Made by a program: the position numbers and the translations under genes
Notes under the pieces: model-generated
What the model saw: the letters and a program-made list of their open reading frames with translations, nothing else
What the model was told of the DNA's origin: nothing
Database searches by the model: none
Assembly (NCBI GenBank): GCA_003161255.1
Contig: PMOQ01000023.1
Span: 1-35,031 of the forward strand
From: Acidimicrobiaceae bacterium
Lineage (GTDB): Bacteria > Actinomycetota > Acidimicrobiia > Acidimicrobiales > RAAP-2
DNA length: 35,031 nt
Reading direction: 5' to 3'
Shown: piece by piece, positions 8,933-16,620 of the stretch
Layout: each line of letters begins with the position of its first letter
How positions within the stretch are numbered: position 1 is the stretch's first letter

Positions 8933-9882
8933 GCGGGCGCCGCCTCGGTCGTTCGGGCTCGGGTCAGCCGGGCGGCCAGCCACACGCCGGCCAGCAGGAG
9001 CTCCAACAAGAGCGTCGCCCGCCGGACCAGTGCGATGGCCCGGCCGATGTCCGGCTCGCTCGGGGCGGCACCCGAACCGAGGAGCGGTCGGGTCTCCTCG
9101 CGGGACCCGTAGCGGTTGGTGCCGCCGAGGCGCACGTCGAGCGCCGCTGCGAATGCCGCCTCGGCCACCCCGGCATTGGGAGAGGGATGCCCCACCGCGT
9201 CCACTCGGCAGGCCCGCCAGATCGCGCCGGTTCGGCGGGGCATCGCCAGGGCCACCAACAACGCCGTCGCGCGGGCGGACGGCCAACCGAGGACATCGTC
9301 AAGCCGCGCCGCGGCCCACCCGAACCTCGCGTGTCGGGCACTCCGGTGGCCGACCATCGCGTCGAGCGTGTTGCTCGCCCGGTGACCGAGCGCACCGGGC
9401 GCACCGGCGAGCAGACCCCACAGGGCCGTCGCGACGATGGCATCGGAGAGGTTCTCGGCAAGGGACTCCACCACCGCGCGGACGATCTCGGACTCGCTGA
9501 GGTCACTCGGATCCCGCCCCACCAACGACGGCAAGGCGCGACGGGCACCGGCGAAATCGCCCGCCCGGAGGTTCTCCGCCACCACCTCTGCGGCTTCGGT
9601 CAGAGCCCGGCCCGCGCTCGACACCGACACCGACAGGGCCAACGCGATCGCCTCTCCGAGCACACCCTCGGCCAACGCCCCGACGATCAGGGCACCGCCG
9701 ACCCCGAACGCGGCGTAGCCGGCACCCGCGTCTCGGCGATCGGCCCACCACCGCCGCTCCAGCTGGTCCATCGCGGCGCCGAAACGAGCCACCGGATGCA
9801 CGGAGTCGGGCGGCTCACCGGCCAACCGGTCGACAAACAGCCCGAGTGCCACCGAACCCGGACGAACCGAGCGCGCGGTCAC
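8929..9882 (-). CDS. cbiB: Adenosylcobinamide-phosphate synthase CbiB (CobD)
   Basis: 317 residues. It is an integral membrane protein that attaches aminopropanol phosphate to adenosylcobyric acid. CbiB signatures: FVDRLAGEPPDSVHPVARFG near the N-terminus, LVGRDPSDLSESEIVRAVVE, SLAENLSDAIVATALWGLLAG, NTLDAMVGHRS and GHPSPNAG. Several hydrophobic stretches (about 55-80, 155-170, 205-220, 285-305) agree with membrane spans. It starts at the GTG at 9882, overlapping the cobS stop, and ends in a GTGA overlap with cobC. The family is sometimes called CobD, which should not be confused with Salmonella CobD, the decarboxylase encoded by the next gene. Confidence 0.95.
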   Translation of the reverse strand: MTARSVRPGSVALGLFVDRLAGEPPDSVHPVARFGAAMDQLERRWWADRRDAGAGYAAFGVGGALIVGALAEGVLGEAIALALSVSVSSAGRALTEAAEVVAENLRAGDFAGARRALPSLVGRDPSDLSESEIVRAVVESLAENLSDAIVATALWGLLAGAPGALGHRASNTLDAMVGHRSARHARFGWAAARLDDVLGWPSARATALLVALAMPRRTGAIWRACRVDAVGHPSPNAGVAEAAFAAALDVRLGGTNRYGSREETRPLLGSGAAPSEPDIGRAIALVRRATLLLELLLAGVWLAARLTRARTTEAAPA

Positions 9883-10607
9883 CACCTGGCCGCCGCCACC
9901 ACGAGCGCGACCGTCTCGAACGTGAGCCCGGCTGCGCCGAGCACATCCCCGGTGAACCCGCCGATGCGGCGGACCGCGAACCAGATCACGAACGCGGCCC
10001 CGACCAGGCCGCTCGCCGCTGCGACCGCACCGCCCAGGGGATGCCACAGCATGGTCGCGCCCAGGAGCCCGGCCGTCCCGGTCACGGCGGCAATGACCCC
10101 CGGCGCAGTTCGGGCATCGGAAAGAAATCCGGTGGCGAGCCCGCCGGTGTCGGCTCTGGCGTAACGGACCAGCGACGGCGTGACCGCCATGACGGCCCGG
10201 GACCCGCACCAGATCCCGACCAGCAGAAGGATCGACGGCTTCACGGACTGGAGGGCGGCGAACCGGGCCAACAGCACGATTCCGCCCGAGGCGATCCCGA
10301 AGGCACCGACGGACGGTTCCCGCATGACGGCCAGGCGCCGATCGCGCTCGAGGTGTGGGAGCAACCCGTCGGCCGTGTCGACCAGGCCGTCGATGTGGAG
10401 CAGTCCGGTCAGTGCCAGATCGGCGCCGACGACGATGGCCGCCGAGACGGTGTCCGGCCAGATGTGCTCCGTCGACCACCACAAGAGACCGAGGAGCGCG
10501 CCCATGGCCGCGCCGACGGCCGGGAACCACGCCAACGCCGACGGGCTCGGGTCGGCGGCGCCACCGAGTGGGGTCAAGAACGCGACCGCCGAGCGGGGAC
10601 CGCTCAT
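9879..10607 (-). CDS. cobS: Adenosylcobinamide-GDP ribazoletransferase (cobalamin synthase) CobS
   Basis: 242 residues, normal for the family. It joins adenosylcobinamide-GDP to alpha-ribazole (phosphate) in the membrane, the last assembly step of B12. The signature LHIDGLVDTADGL (about residues 70-82) is the CobS polar motif, followed by RRLAVMREPSVGAFG. The rest is a set of hydrophobic helices rich in Ala, Leu and Val. The ATG at 10607 overlaps the cobU stop (ATGA). This CobS is the cobalamin synthase, not the cobaltochelatase subunit that bears the same name in Pseudomonas. Confidence 0.95.
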   Translation of the reverse strand: MSGPRSAVAFLTPLGGAADPSPSALAWFPAVGAAMGALLGLLWWSTEHIWPDTVSAAIVVGADLALTGLLHIDGLVDTADGLLPHLERDRRLAVMREPSVGAFGIASGGIVLLARFAALQSVKPSILLLVGIWCGSRAVMAVTPSLVRYARADTGGLATGFLSDARTAPGVIAAVTGTAGLLGATMLWHPLGGAVAAASGLVGAAFVIWFAVRRIGGFTGDVLGAAGLTFETVALVVAAARW

Positions 10608-11140
10608 GATCGATCTGCCGGATCGCTCAACGCGAGCACCCGGCCGGCGACGACGAGCAGAACGGAGTCCGCGATCTCGGCGACCCGCCGGTTGAGCGCG
10701 CCGAGCTCGTCGCGGAACCTCCTGCCGATCTCCGACGACGGGTGGACGCCGAGTCCGACCTCCTCGCTCACGAGGATGGTCGGGTGCCCGGCCGATCGGC
10801 GGGCGATCAACCCGTCACAGAGCGCGGCGCTCTCCCCCCCGGCTCCGAGATCGTCCATGCCGGTCAGCCAGGTCCCGAGGGAGTCGACAAGGACCGGCCC
10901 GGCCATCGACTCGAGCACCGAGCGGAGTCGCCGGCCCGCACCGATCTCGACGGTCACCCAGTCGGACGGTCGGCGCTCGCGGTGTCGTTGCACGCGGGCG
11001 GCCCAGTCCGCGTCACCGTCGGGCGCGGGCCCGGTGGCCACATAGGTGATCGGCCGACCGAGGTCGCCCGCGAGCCGCTCAGCCACCTCCGACTTGCCCG
11101 AGCGTGCCCCACCCAAGACCAGGGTGATGTCAGCGTTCAC
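10604..11140 (-). CDS. cobU: Bifunctional adenosylcobinamide kinase / guanylyltransferase CobU (CobP)
   Basis: 178 residues. It phosphorylates adenosylcobinamide and transfers GMP to it. The P-loop is LVLGGARSGKSEVAERLA (residues 7-24), followed by ITYVATGPA and the RHRERRPSDWVTVE block, whose His aligns with the residue guanylylated in the family. LVDSLGTWLTGMD and LVSEEVGLGVHPSSEIGR are also diagnostic. The start is a GTG at 11140 with AGGA at 11145-11148. It is the first gene behind the cobalamin riboswitch, so the whole operon should be repressed when the coenzyme is plentiful. Confidence 0.95.
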   Translation of the reverse strand: MNADITLVLGGARSGKSEVAERLAGDLGRPITYVATGPAPDGDADWAARVQRHRERRPSDWVTVEIGAGRRLRSVLESMAGPVLVDSLGTWLTGMDDLGAGGESAALCDGLIARRSAGHPTILVSEEVGLGVHPSSEIGRRFRDELGALNRRVAEIADSVLLVVAGRVLALSDPADRS

Positions 11141-11165
11141 GACGTCCTCGCGCCCTTCTCTCCCC

Positions 11166-11326
11166 GGTCGCGACGCGGCCGACGGGTGCGGTGGGTCTCC
11201 TGGCTCCCGGCTCGTCGCTTCCCCCGGCCTTCCGGACCAAGTGATCCGTGGCCACAGGTGAGGTTCGCTCCCCGGTCACAGTTGCGGGACAGCCCCGGAA
11301 TCGCACCGGGTTCCCCTACCGCGACC
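11166..11326 (-). promoter_or_regulatory. Cobalamin riboswitch controlling the cobU-chlI/D operon
   Basis: On the minus strand the leader contains the conserved GCUGUCCCGCAACUGU core (about 11280-11296) preceded by GGGAACCCGGUG. It also has the B12 box AGCCAGGAGACCCAC (11191-11205). A P1 helix closes it: GGUCGCG at 11320-11326 pairs perfectly with CGCGACC at 11166-11172. The aptamer ends about 25 nt before the cobU GTG. No intrinsic terminator with a U-run follows, and the cobU Shine-Dalgarno lies directly after the aptamer, so control is more likely at translation initiation (inference). Confidence 0.95.
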
Positions 11327-11364
11327 CGATCGTACCTTGGGTGATCCGGGCTGCGCCGAGCCCC

Positions 11365-11393
11365 GTGAGCAGCGCGAGGTCAAGCGGTAGCGT
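11365..11393 (+). promoter_or_regulatory. Possible cobO promoter (weak)
   Basis: GTGAGC at 11365-11370 and TAGCGT at 11388-11393 are spaced 17 bp apart. The second fits an actinobacterial TANNNT -10 box and lies 8 nt before the cobO ATG, so the transcript could be leaderless. This would also explain why cobO lacks a Shine-Dalgarno. The -35 match is poor. Confidence 0.25.
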
Positions 11394-11401
11394 GGCCGAC
11401 G

Positions 11402-11926
11402 ATGCCCCGCGATCCCTCGATCGTCCTGCTCAACACCGGTGACGGCAAGGGAAAGTCATCGGCCGCATTCGGGGTGATGGGCCGGGGCTGGGCCCGGGGC
11501 TGGACGGTCGGGGTCGTCCAGTTTGTGAAGGGCGGCAAGTGGAAGACCGGGGAACGGAAGCTGGCCGCGCACCTGGAGATCGAGTGGCACACCCTGGGCG
11601 ACGGGTTCACCTGGGAGTCGACCGATCTCGACGAGACCGCCGCGAAGGGGCGTCACGCGTGGCAGGTGGCCCGCCAGAAGCTCGCCTCGGGCGACTTCGA
11701 CCTCCTGATCCTCGACGAGCTCACGTACGCGGTCACCTACGGATGGATCACCGCCCAAGAGGTCGTTGAAGGGATCACCGGGCGGGACCCGAAGACGAAT
11801 GTCGTCATCACCGGGCGCAACGCCGCGCCCGAGCTCGTCGAGGTGGCCGACACGGTGACCGAGATGCGCAAGATCAAGCACGTCTACGACCGAGGGGTCA
11901 AGGCGAAGAAGGGCATCGAGTACTGA
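11402..11926 (+). CDS. cobO: Cob(I)alamin / corrinoid adenosyltransferase CobO (BtuR/CobA type)
   Basis: 174 residues. It transfers the 5'-deoxyadenosyl group of ATP to cob(I)alamin-type corrinoids. The P-loop is LNTGDGKGKSSAAFG (residues 10-24), followed by VGVVQFVKGGKW, a Walker B-like FDLLILDELTYAVTYGW, NVVITGRNAAPELVEVAD and the family C-terminus RGVKAKKGIEY. It diverges from the riboswitch-led operon across about 75 bp, and the riboswitch lies on the other strand, so it does not control this gene. No convincing Shine-Dalgarno precedes the ATG; leaderless translation is possible. The product is complete and of normal length. Confidence 0.96.
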   Translation: MPRDPSIVLLNTGDGKGKSSAAFGVMGRGWARGWTVGVVQFVKGGKWKTGERKLAAHLEIEWHTLGDGFTWESTDLDETAAKGRHAWQVARQKLASGDFDLLILDELTYAVTYGWITAQEVVEGITGRDPKTNVVITGRNAAPELVEVADTVTEMRKIKHVYDRGVKAKKGIEY

Positions 11927-12556
11927 ATGACACTGGCGAGCATCTCGGTTCCCACGGGGGCCCTGCAGTGACCGACACCGCCACCCTCTCAAAGACCAAT
12001 GCCTCCACAGCAACGGGATCGGGCAGCTGACCAACAGCGGGTCTCTGACCGGGATCCGAACCCACGTCACGTTGTCGCCATCGATGGCTCAATCGGAGAA
12101 CAGACTCCTCACCCAAAGGTATTCGTGCCGATGAGATTCGGGATCTTCGACCACCTCGAGCGCCGCCACGACTGCGACCTCACCCAGCAGTATGACGAGC
12201 GTCCAGCTCGTGGCCCAGGCCGACGAGGCGGGCACCTACGGCCATCAAAAGGCCGAACATCGCGATTCACCACATTCTCCCGGCTGAAACGGGGCTCGAT
12301 CGGGCCATCCGCGCCTGGAATTCCCTCCTCGAAGCGCCCGGCCCCTTCGAGCTCCGACCGAATTTCGTCCCGAACGCGTCCCGTTCAAACCGGCGCCCAG
12401 CCGGTACGGGATCGAGACGCCGTTCGTAGATAGTGCGGGTACAGGCGGCCGAGAACCGGCCAATGCCGCGCACCTCGTCGCCGATCACCGCGACAGGGAG
12501 GGGAATTCAGATTGGACAACCCCTGAGCGGCGCACGCCTCGAATTCGGAGACCTCA
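11927..12556. other. 630-nt gap between cobO and the S53 peptidase gene, holding gene remnants
   Basis: No intact gene was found. 12131-12287 is a decayed luciferase-like monooxygenase start, annotated separately. From 12288 to about 12550 the plus strand still has coding-like pieces (for example PGPFELRPNFV in one frame and VPFKPAPSRYGIETPFVD in another) broken by frame changes. They could be the remainder of the same decayed gene or of another. 11927-12130 shows nothing recognisable. A tRNA-like look at about 12050-12065 does not hold up. Confidence 0.5.
12131..12287 (+). pseudogene. Luciferase-like monooxygenase (LLM class flavin-dependent), frameshifted 5' fragment
   Basis: The ATG at 12131 opens with RFGIFDHLERR, which is the conserved N-terminus of bacterial luciferase-like flavin-dependent oxidoreductases, and continues to QQYDER. 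The similarity then jumps frame near 12203: QLVAQADEAGTYGHQKAEH continues in another frame and reaches a stop at 12285-12287. In intact relatives this reads roughly LYEERLQLLAAADEAGFYGYHLAEHH, so about two bases seem to have been lost after the GAGCGT codons. The rest of the TIM barrel (some 300 residues) is absent or unrecognisable before the next gene. It should not make a working enzyme. Confidence 0.75.
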
Positions 12557-13648
12557 GTGCCGAGCAGCCGTGCAGTCCGGTTCGCAACCATCGGAGGCGT
12601 CGCCCTGATGGCGACACTCGGTTGCCTCTCGCCGATTGCGAGCGGCGCCACTGCACCGGCATCTCCCCAGGCACAGCCGATGGTCCAGGCCGAGCCCGCT
12701 AGCCCGACCCAAACGGCCTCGTTCAGCCCGATCGCGATCCAATCCGCCTACGGCCTCAGCCCGACGCCATACGCAGGGGCCGGCCAGACGATCGCGATCG
12801 TCGACGCCTTCGACGACCCCAACATCGTCTCGGAACTGACCACGTTCGACACCTACTGGAACCTTCCGCAGTGTAGGTCGGACTGCTTCACCAAGGTCGA
12901 CCAGAACGGTGGCTCGAGCTATCCCGCGCCGGCGCAGGGCTCGTGGTCCGTCGAGATCGCGATGGACGTCGAATGGGCCCACGCCCTGGCGCCGGACGCC
13001 CACATCATCCTGGTCGAGGCAACCGACGCCGGACTGACCAACCTTCTGGTCGCCGAGCGGTACGCGGGGGCGCACGCGCGGTATGTGTCGAACAGCTGGG
13101 GCTTCCCGGAGTTCCCCGCCGAGACGGCCGACACGGCCATCTTCACCGAGCCCGGCGTGAGCTACTTCGCCGCCGTCAGCGACGCGACGGGACGGACCCA
13201 ATACCCGGCCACCGCGCCGAACGTCGTCGCGGTCGGGGGCAGTGACCTCACGGCGTCCGGACCGACCGCCTGGACGGGCGGGGGCGGGTGCAGCGCCTTT
13301 GAACAGGAGGCCCCGAGCGAGGCCGAGCTCGCGAGTCTGGCCGGTTGCTCGGGGAACCAGTCGACCCCCGAGGTCTCGGCCGACGCCGTGGACATCCCGA
13401 TCTTCGACGCCTCGACGGGGTGGCTGAATGTCGGCGGGACCAGCTTCGCGACCGTCGTGTGGGCCGCCGCTGCGGCCGACTCGGGCCGATTGGTGACGAA
13501 CACCGCGATCGCGAGCGGATCGATCCCCCTCCGGAGTGTCGCGGGAGGGACCCCCCTGCAAACCGGCTATGGCGATCTCGGCGCGATCCGACCGAGCGCC
13601 CGAGAGGTCATCCACATGACGGCGGCCGAGGTGATCGACAACCTGTGA
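12557..13648 (+). CDS. Secreted S53 (sedolisin-like) serine-carboxyl peptidase
   Basis: 363 residues. An N-terminal signal peptide (about 1-31, hydrophobic GGVALMATLGCLSPIASG) indicates export. The mature part starts like sedolisins (IAIQSAYGL, then GQTIAIVDAFDDPNI). Candidate catalytic residues are Glu133 and Asp137 in SVEIAMDVEWAHALAPDA and the Ser of GGTSFAT (about residue 296); VSNSWG and NVVAVGGSDL also fit. Unlike classical sedolisins, no large pro-domain precedes the catalytic domain, the usual proline after GTSxA is missing, and the C-terminal calcium-site region is short. It starts at a GTG at 12557 with GGAG 6-9 nt upstream. Peptidase activity is probable but not certain. Confidence 0.8.
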   Translation: MPSSRAVRFATIGGVALMATLGCLSPIASGATAPASPQAQPMVQAEPASPTQTASFSPIAIQSAYGLSPTPYAGAGQTIAIVDAFDDPNIVSELTTFDTYWNLPQCRSDCFTKVDQNGGSSYPAPAQGSWSVEIAMDVEWAHALAPDAHIILVEATDAGLTNLLVAERYAGAHARYVSNSWGFPEFPAETADTAIFTEPGVSYFAAVSDATGRTQYPATAPNVVAVGGSDLTASGPTAWTGGGGCSAFEQEAPSEAELASLAGCSGNQSTPEVSADAVDIPIFDASTGWLNVGGTSFATVVWAAAAADSGRLVTNTAIASGSIPLRSVAGGTPLQTGYGDLGAIRPSAREVIHMTAAEVIDNL

Positions 13649-13733
13649 CCGACATCCGGGCATGGCCGTTCCGAGGCGCCCCGGCCCAGATGGGCGGCCC
13701 GCAGGCACGATGCGTTCCCTTACTCAGGAAATA

Positions 13734-13762
13734 GATTACCTGTCTTTGACTTCTAGTATAGA
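13734..13762 (+). promoter_or_regulatory. Possible promoter in an AT-rich island upstream of the GGDEF-EAL gene
   Basis: 13720-13765 is an abrupt AT-rich stretch in GC-rich DNA. ATTACC (13735-13740) and TATAGA (13757-13762) are spaced 16 bp apart and could be -35 and -10 boxes, about 70 nt before the leader ORF and the GTG of the next gene. The assignment rests on composition and spacing only. Confidence 0.4.
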
Positions 13763-13830
13763 GTGAGCACGGCCCCTGCGGCTCGTCGGTCGGACGCACG
13801 GCCCAGGCCTCGGGGCGAGGAGCAGGCTCG

Positions 13831-13860
13831 ATGTCCACCGCCACCGCGAGTTCCCCGTGA
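13831..13860 (+). CDS. Nine-residue leader ORF overlapping the GGDEF-EAL start
   Basis: ATG at 13831 is preceded by a strong GAGGAG (13817-13822, 8-nt spacing). It encodes MSTATASSP and stops at a TGA whose first two bases are the last two of the GTG start of the cyclic-di-GMP gene (GTGA). The downstream GTG itself has no good Shine-Dalgarno, so translation could reach it by termination-reinitiation. Alternatively the true gene starts at this ATG and one base is missing or extra in the sequence. Confidence 0.4.
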   Translation: MSTATASSP

Positions 13861-16283
13861 GGGACGCAGTCGGTGGCTCGACAACGTCGCACGCGCGGGC
13901 GGGAGTGGGCCCGCGCGGGCACCTCTGGCTCGGATTGGCCGCCCTCCTGGTGGTCATCGGCTCCTTCGGTTCGTTCCTGGGTGCCCGGGCGGTCGCATCA
14001 AATAACCGGCAAAACTCGCACGACGATTTCCTCGACTCGTCGAGGGTCATCGCGTCGATCCTGAAGTTGGCCATCCAACACGAACAGGATCTCGCACTGA
14101 GCGCCGGGGCCTTCATCGTCGGGAACCCCGATGCCTCTCAGGCCCAATTCCACCAGTGGACGACGTCGATCCACCTGTTCGAGCGCTATCCCGAGCTCCA
14201 AGGCATCGGCGAGATCGTGCTGGTGCCGGCGGCGCAACTGAGCGCATTCGCGGCACGCAGCGAGGCCGATCCGGCCGGCCAACTGACCAATGGGGCGTTT
14301 CAGGTCATCCCGGCGGGAGCACGGCCCTACTACTGCTTCCAGACCGTTACCGAGTCGGCCGCCAGCAGCTCGGCCCTGCCCGCCGGCCTCGACTACTGCG
14401 ACACCTACCTCGGGCCGGGGTTCCTGCACGCCCGGGACACCGGCCTCGGCGCCTACGTGCCGGCTCGACTGGGAAAGACGCCCGAGCTCGGCGTCGGCGC
14501 TCCCGTCTACCAGGGCGGCGGCGTGCCGACGACGACCGGAGCGCGTGAGGCCGCGTTCTTGGGTTGGGTCGGCATCGAGATCCGCCCGGCGGTCCTGTTG
14601 GACACGGCCTTGAACGGCCACCCGGGGACCGCGGTGCGATTCGTGAACAAGACCAACTCGAAGACGGTGAGCTTCAGCGCCGGATCGGCCCCGGCCGGAT
14701 CCGCCTCGACCACGATCGACCTCCACAACGGGTGGTTGGTGCAGACCTCCGGTTCGGTGACCGGCGGCGGGCTGCTCGACCACCTGGATGCCCTGGCGCT
14801 GCTGATCGGCGGGATCGTGCTCAGCCTCCTGTTGGGCGCCCTGATCCTCGTGCTCGGCACCAGCCGGTCGCGGGCGCTGCAGCTGGTGGACGAACGCACG
14901 GGCGAGCTCCGCCACCTGGCCCTTCATGATCCTTTGACGGGACTGCCCAATCGCGCCCTGATCCTCGACCGAATCGATCAGATGCTGGCGCGCTCGCGAC
15001 GATCGCACGCCCCTCTTGCCGCGCTCTTCTTGGACCTCGACGACTTCAAGGACATCAACGACACACTGGGCCATAAGGCCGGCGACGAGTTGCTCGTTGC
15101 GGTCGGTACTCGGCTGGCCAGCGCCCTTCGGGAAGGAGACACGGTCGGACGTCTGGGTGGCGACGAGTTCGTCATCCTGGTCGAGGGCGCCTCGCTGGCC
15201 GCCGGGGTGGAGGTTGTCGCCCAACGGATCCTCGATGTCCTAGAGACCCCGTTCGAGATCGCAAGCAGCCAGACCCGCCTGACCGTCACCGCCAGTATCG
15301 GTGTCGCCGCGGGAGATCGGCAGGCCCCAGAGGAGCTGCTCCGCGACGCAGACATCGCGCTCTACCGGGCCAAGACGGCCGGGAAGTGCCGCGCCGTCGT
15401 CTTTGCCCCGTCGATGCAGCTGGTGGTGGACGAACATCGGACCCTGGCCGTCGACCTGCGCCGGGCCATCGATACCGATCAGTTCTTCCTGCTCTACCAG
15501 CCGACAGTCGATCTCGCGACGGGTGCGTTCACGGGCGTCGAAGCGCTGCTCCGGTGGCGTCACCCGGTGCGCGGGATCGTCCAGCCCGACGACTTCGTGC
15601 CCGCCCTCGAATCGAGCGGCCTGATCGTCCCGGTCGGTCAGTGGGTTCTCGAGGCGGCGTGCCGGCAGGGCGCGGCGTGGCACCGGCAGGGTCGCAACCT
15701 CACGGTGTCGGTCAACATCTCGATCCGACAGCTCGAGCGGGACCGGATCGTCGACGACGTGGCCGGTGCGCTGGCATCGAGCGGCCTCGATCCGTCGATG
15801 TTGCTCTTGGAGCTGACCGAGACGACCCTCATGAGCGATGTCGAAGGGACGATCTCTCGCCTGCAACTGATGAAGGCGCTCGGCGTCCGTCTGGCCGTCG
15901 ACGACTTCGGGACCGGATACTCATCCCTCGCCTACCTGCGACAGTTCCCCATCGACGTGCTGAAAATCGATCGGACCTTTGTCTCGGGGATAACAGACAC
16001 CAAGGAGGCGGCGGCGCTCGTCCATACCCTGGTCCAGCTGGGCAAGGCCCTCGGGTTGGAGACGATCGCCGAAGGCATCGAGACCGACGATCAACGGATG
16101 CTGCTCCGGGCCGAGAACGTCGACGGCGGGCAGGGGTTCCTCTTCGCGAGGCCCGTCGACACGGCGACCATCGAGCGCATCTTCAGCGTGTCCCCCGCCG
16201 AGCACGCGAGCGTCGGCGCCAACGGGGACGCAAAGAGCGCGAGTCGTCAACTGCCGGTGCGTGACCGAAGGAGCTTCCGGTGA
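13857..16283 (+). CDS. CHASE-GGDEF-EAL membrane cyclic-di-GMP cyclase/phosphodiesterase
   Basis: 808 residues. A first membrane segment (about 24-45) and a second (about 312-336) bracket a CHASE-like extracytoplasmic sensor. The GGDEF domain (about 350-510) has LDDFKDINDTLGHKAGDELL and an intact GGDEF near residue 434. An RxxD product-inhibition site (REGD) lies five residues before it. The EAL domain (about 520-775) has the EAL motif in GVEALLRWRHP (near 560), NISIRQLE, ELTETTLM and DDFGTGYSSLAYLR, then KIDRTFV and TIAEGIE. Both catalytic motifs are intact, so the protein could make or break c-di-GMP in response to an outside signal. The start is a GTG overlapping a 9-codon leader ORF. No downstream gene is co-directional. 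Confidence 0.93.
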   Translation: MRDAVGGSTTSHARAGVGPRGHLWLGLAALLVVIGSFGSFLGARAVASNNRQNSHDDFLDSSRVIASILKLAIQHEQDLALSAGAFIVGNPDASQAQFHQWTTSIHLFERYPELQGIGEIVLVPAAQLSAFAARSEADPAGQLTNGAFQVIPAGARPYYCFQTVTESAASSSALPAGLDYCDTYLGPGFLHARDTGLGAYVPARLGKTPELGVGAPVYQGGGVPTTTGAREAAFLGWVGIEIRPAVLLDTALNGHPGTAVRFVNKTNSKTVSFSAGSAPAGSASTTIDLHNGWLVQTSGSVTGGGLLDHLDALALLIGGIVLSLLLGALILVLGTSRSRALQLVDERTGELRHLALHDPLTGLPNRALILDRIDQMLARSRRSHAPLAALFLDLDDFKDINDTLGHKAGDELLVAVGTRLASALREGDTVGRLGGDEFVILVEGASLAAGVEVVAQRILDVLETPFEIASSQTRLTVTASIGVAAGDRQAPEELLRDADIALYRAKTAGKCRAVVFAPSMQLVVDEHRTLAVDLRRAIDTDQFFLLYQPTVDLATGAFTGVEALLRWRHPVRGIVQPDDFVPALESSGLIVPVGQWVLEAACRQGAAWHRQGRNLTVSVNISIRQLERDRIVDDVAGALASSGLDPSMLLLELTETTLMSDVEGTISRLQLMKALGVRLAVDDFGTGYSSLAYLRQFPIDVLKIDRTFVSGITDTKEAAALVHTLVQLGKALGLETIAEGIETDDQRMLLRAENVDGGQGFLFARPVDTATIERIFSVSPAEHASVGANGDAKSASRQLPVRDRRSFR

Positions 16284-16490
16284 CGGCGCACCGGGCCATC
16301 GGCCCCGTACCCCCCCCGACGCTCAGGCCCGGGCTAAGAGACCCAGCGGATAGGCGACAGCAGACCGGTGATACACCCTCACGGGACGATCTCAGTGTGG
16401 CGGCGACGTCGCTCCGGACCCCGAAGCGCGGGCCGGGACAACAATGTCTGTGGAGGAGAAAGCGCTGGCCACCTGATCGCAGTGGTGAAA

Positions 16491-16595
16491 CTGGCTCCGA
16501 AACCTTGCTTCGGCAAGAAGAAGCAGAAACCGGCAAAGGTGACTTTGTTCACTGGAGCCGGACACCCGAGAAGGGTGGTGTGCGGGCCTATCCGC
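16491..16595 (+). ncRNA. Candidate structured RNA in the gap 16284-16620
   Basis: This 337-nt convergent gap has no convincing gene. Within it the plus strand folds into an ordered set. CTGGCTCC (16491-16498) pairs with GGAGCCGG (16554-16561, one G-U pair). That helix encloses CTTGC-TTCG-GCAAG (16504-16517), a C(UUCG)G tetraloop, and GTGA-CTTTGT-TCAC (16539-16552). Next come CACCC-GAGAA-GGGTG (16563-16577) and GCGG-GCCTAT-CCGC (16582-16595). The tetraloop is canonical only on the plus strand. GC content here is clearly below that of the flanks. It may be a small RNA or a 3' UTR structure of the GGDEF-EAL gene; I do not recognise a known family. A Lys-rich short frame (about 16485-16620) is the alternative reading. 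Confidence 0.35.
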
Positions 16596-16620
16596 GCACG
16601 CTGTAAGCCAGACCAAACGT

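Noticed and set aside
12045-12075. tRNA T-arm-like sequence on the minus strand (GGGTTCGGATCCC)
   Set aside because: The five-pair T stem fails, and no acceptor or anticodon arm can be placed around it.
16280-16606. Plus-strand frame of 108 codons starting in a GTGA overlap with the GGDEF-EAL stop
   Set aside because: The overlap is attractive, but the product is Arg- and Pro-rich with no domain, and the structured segment overlaps it.
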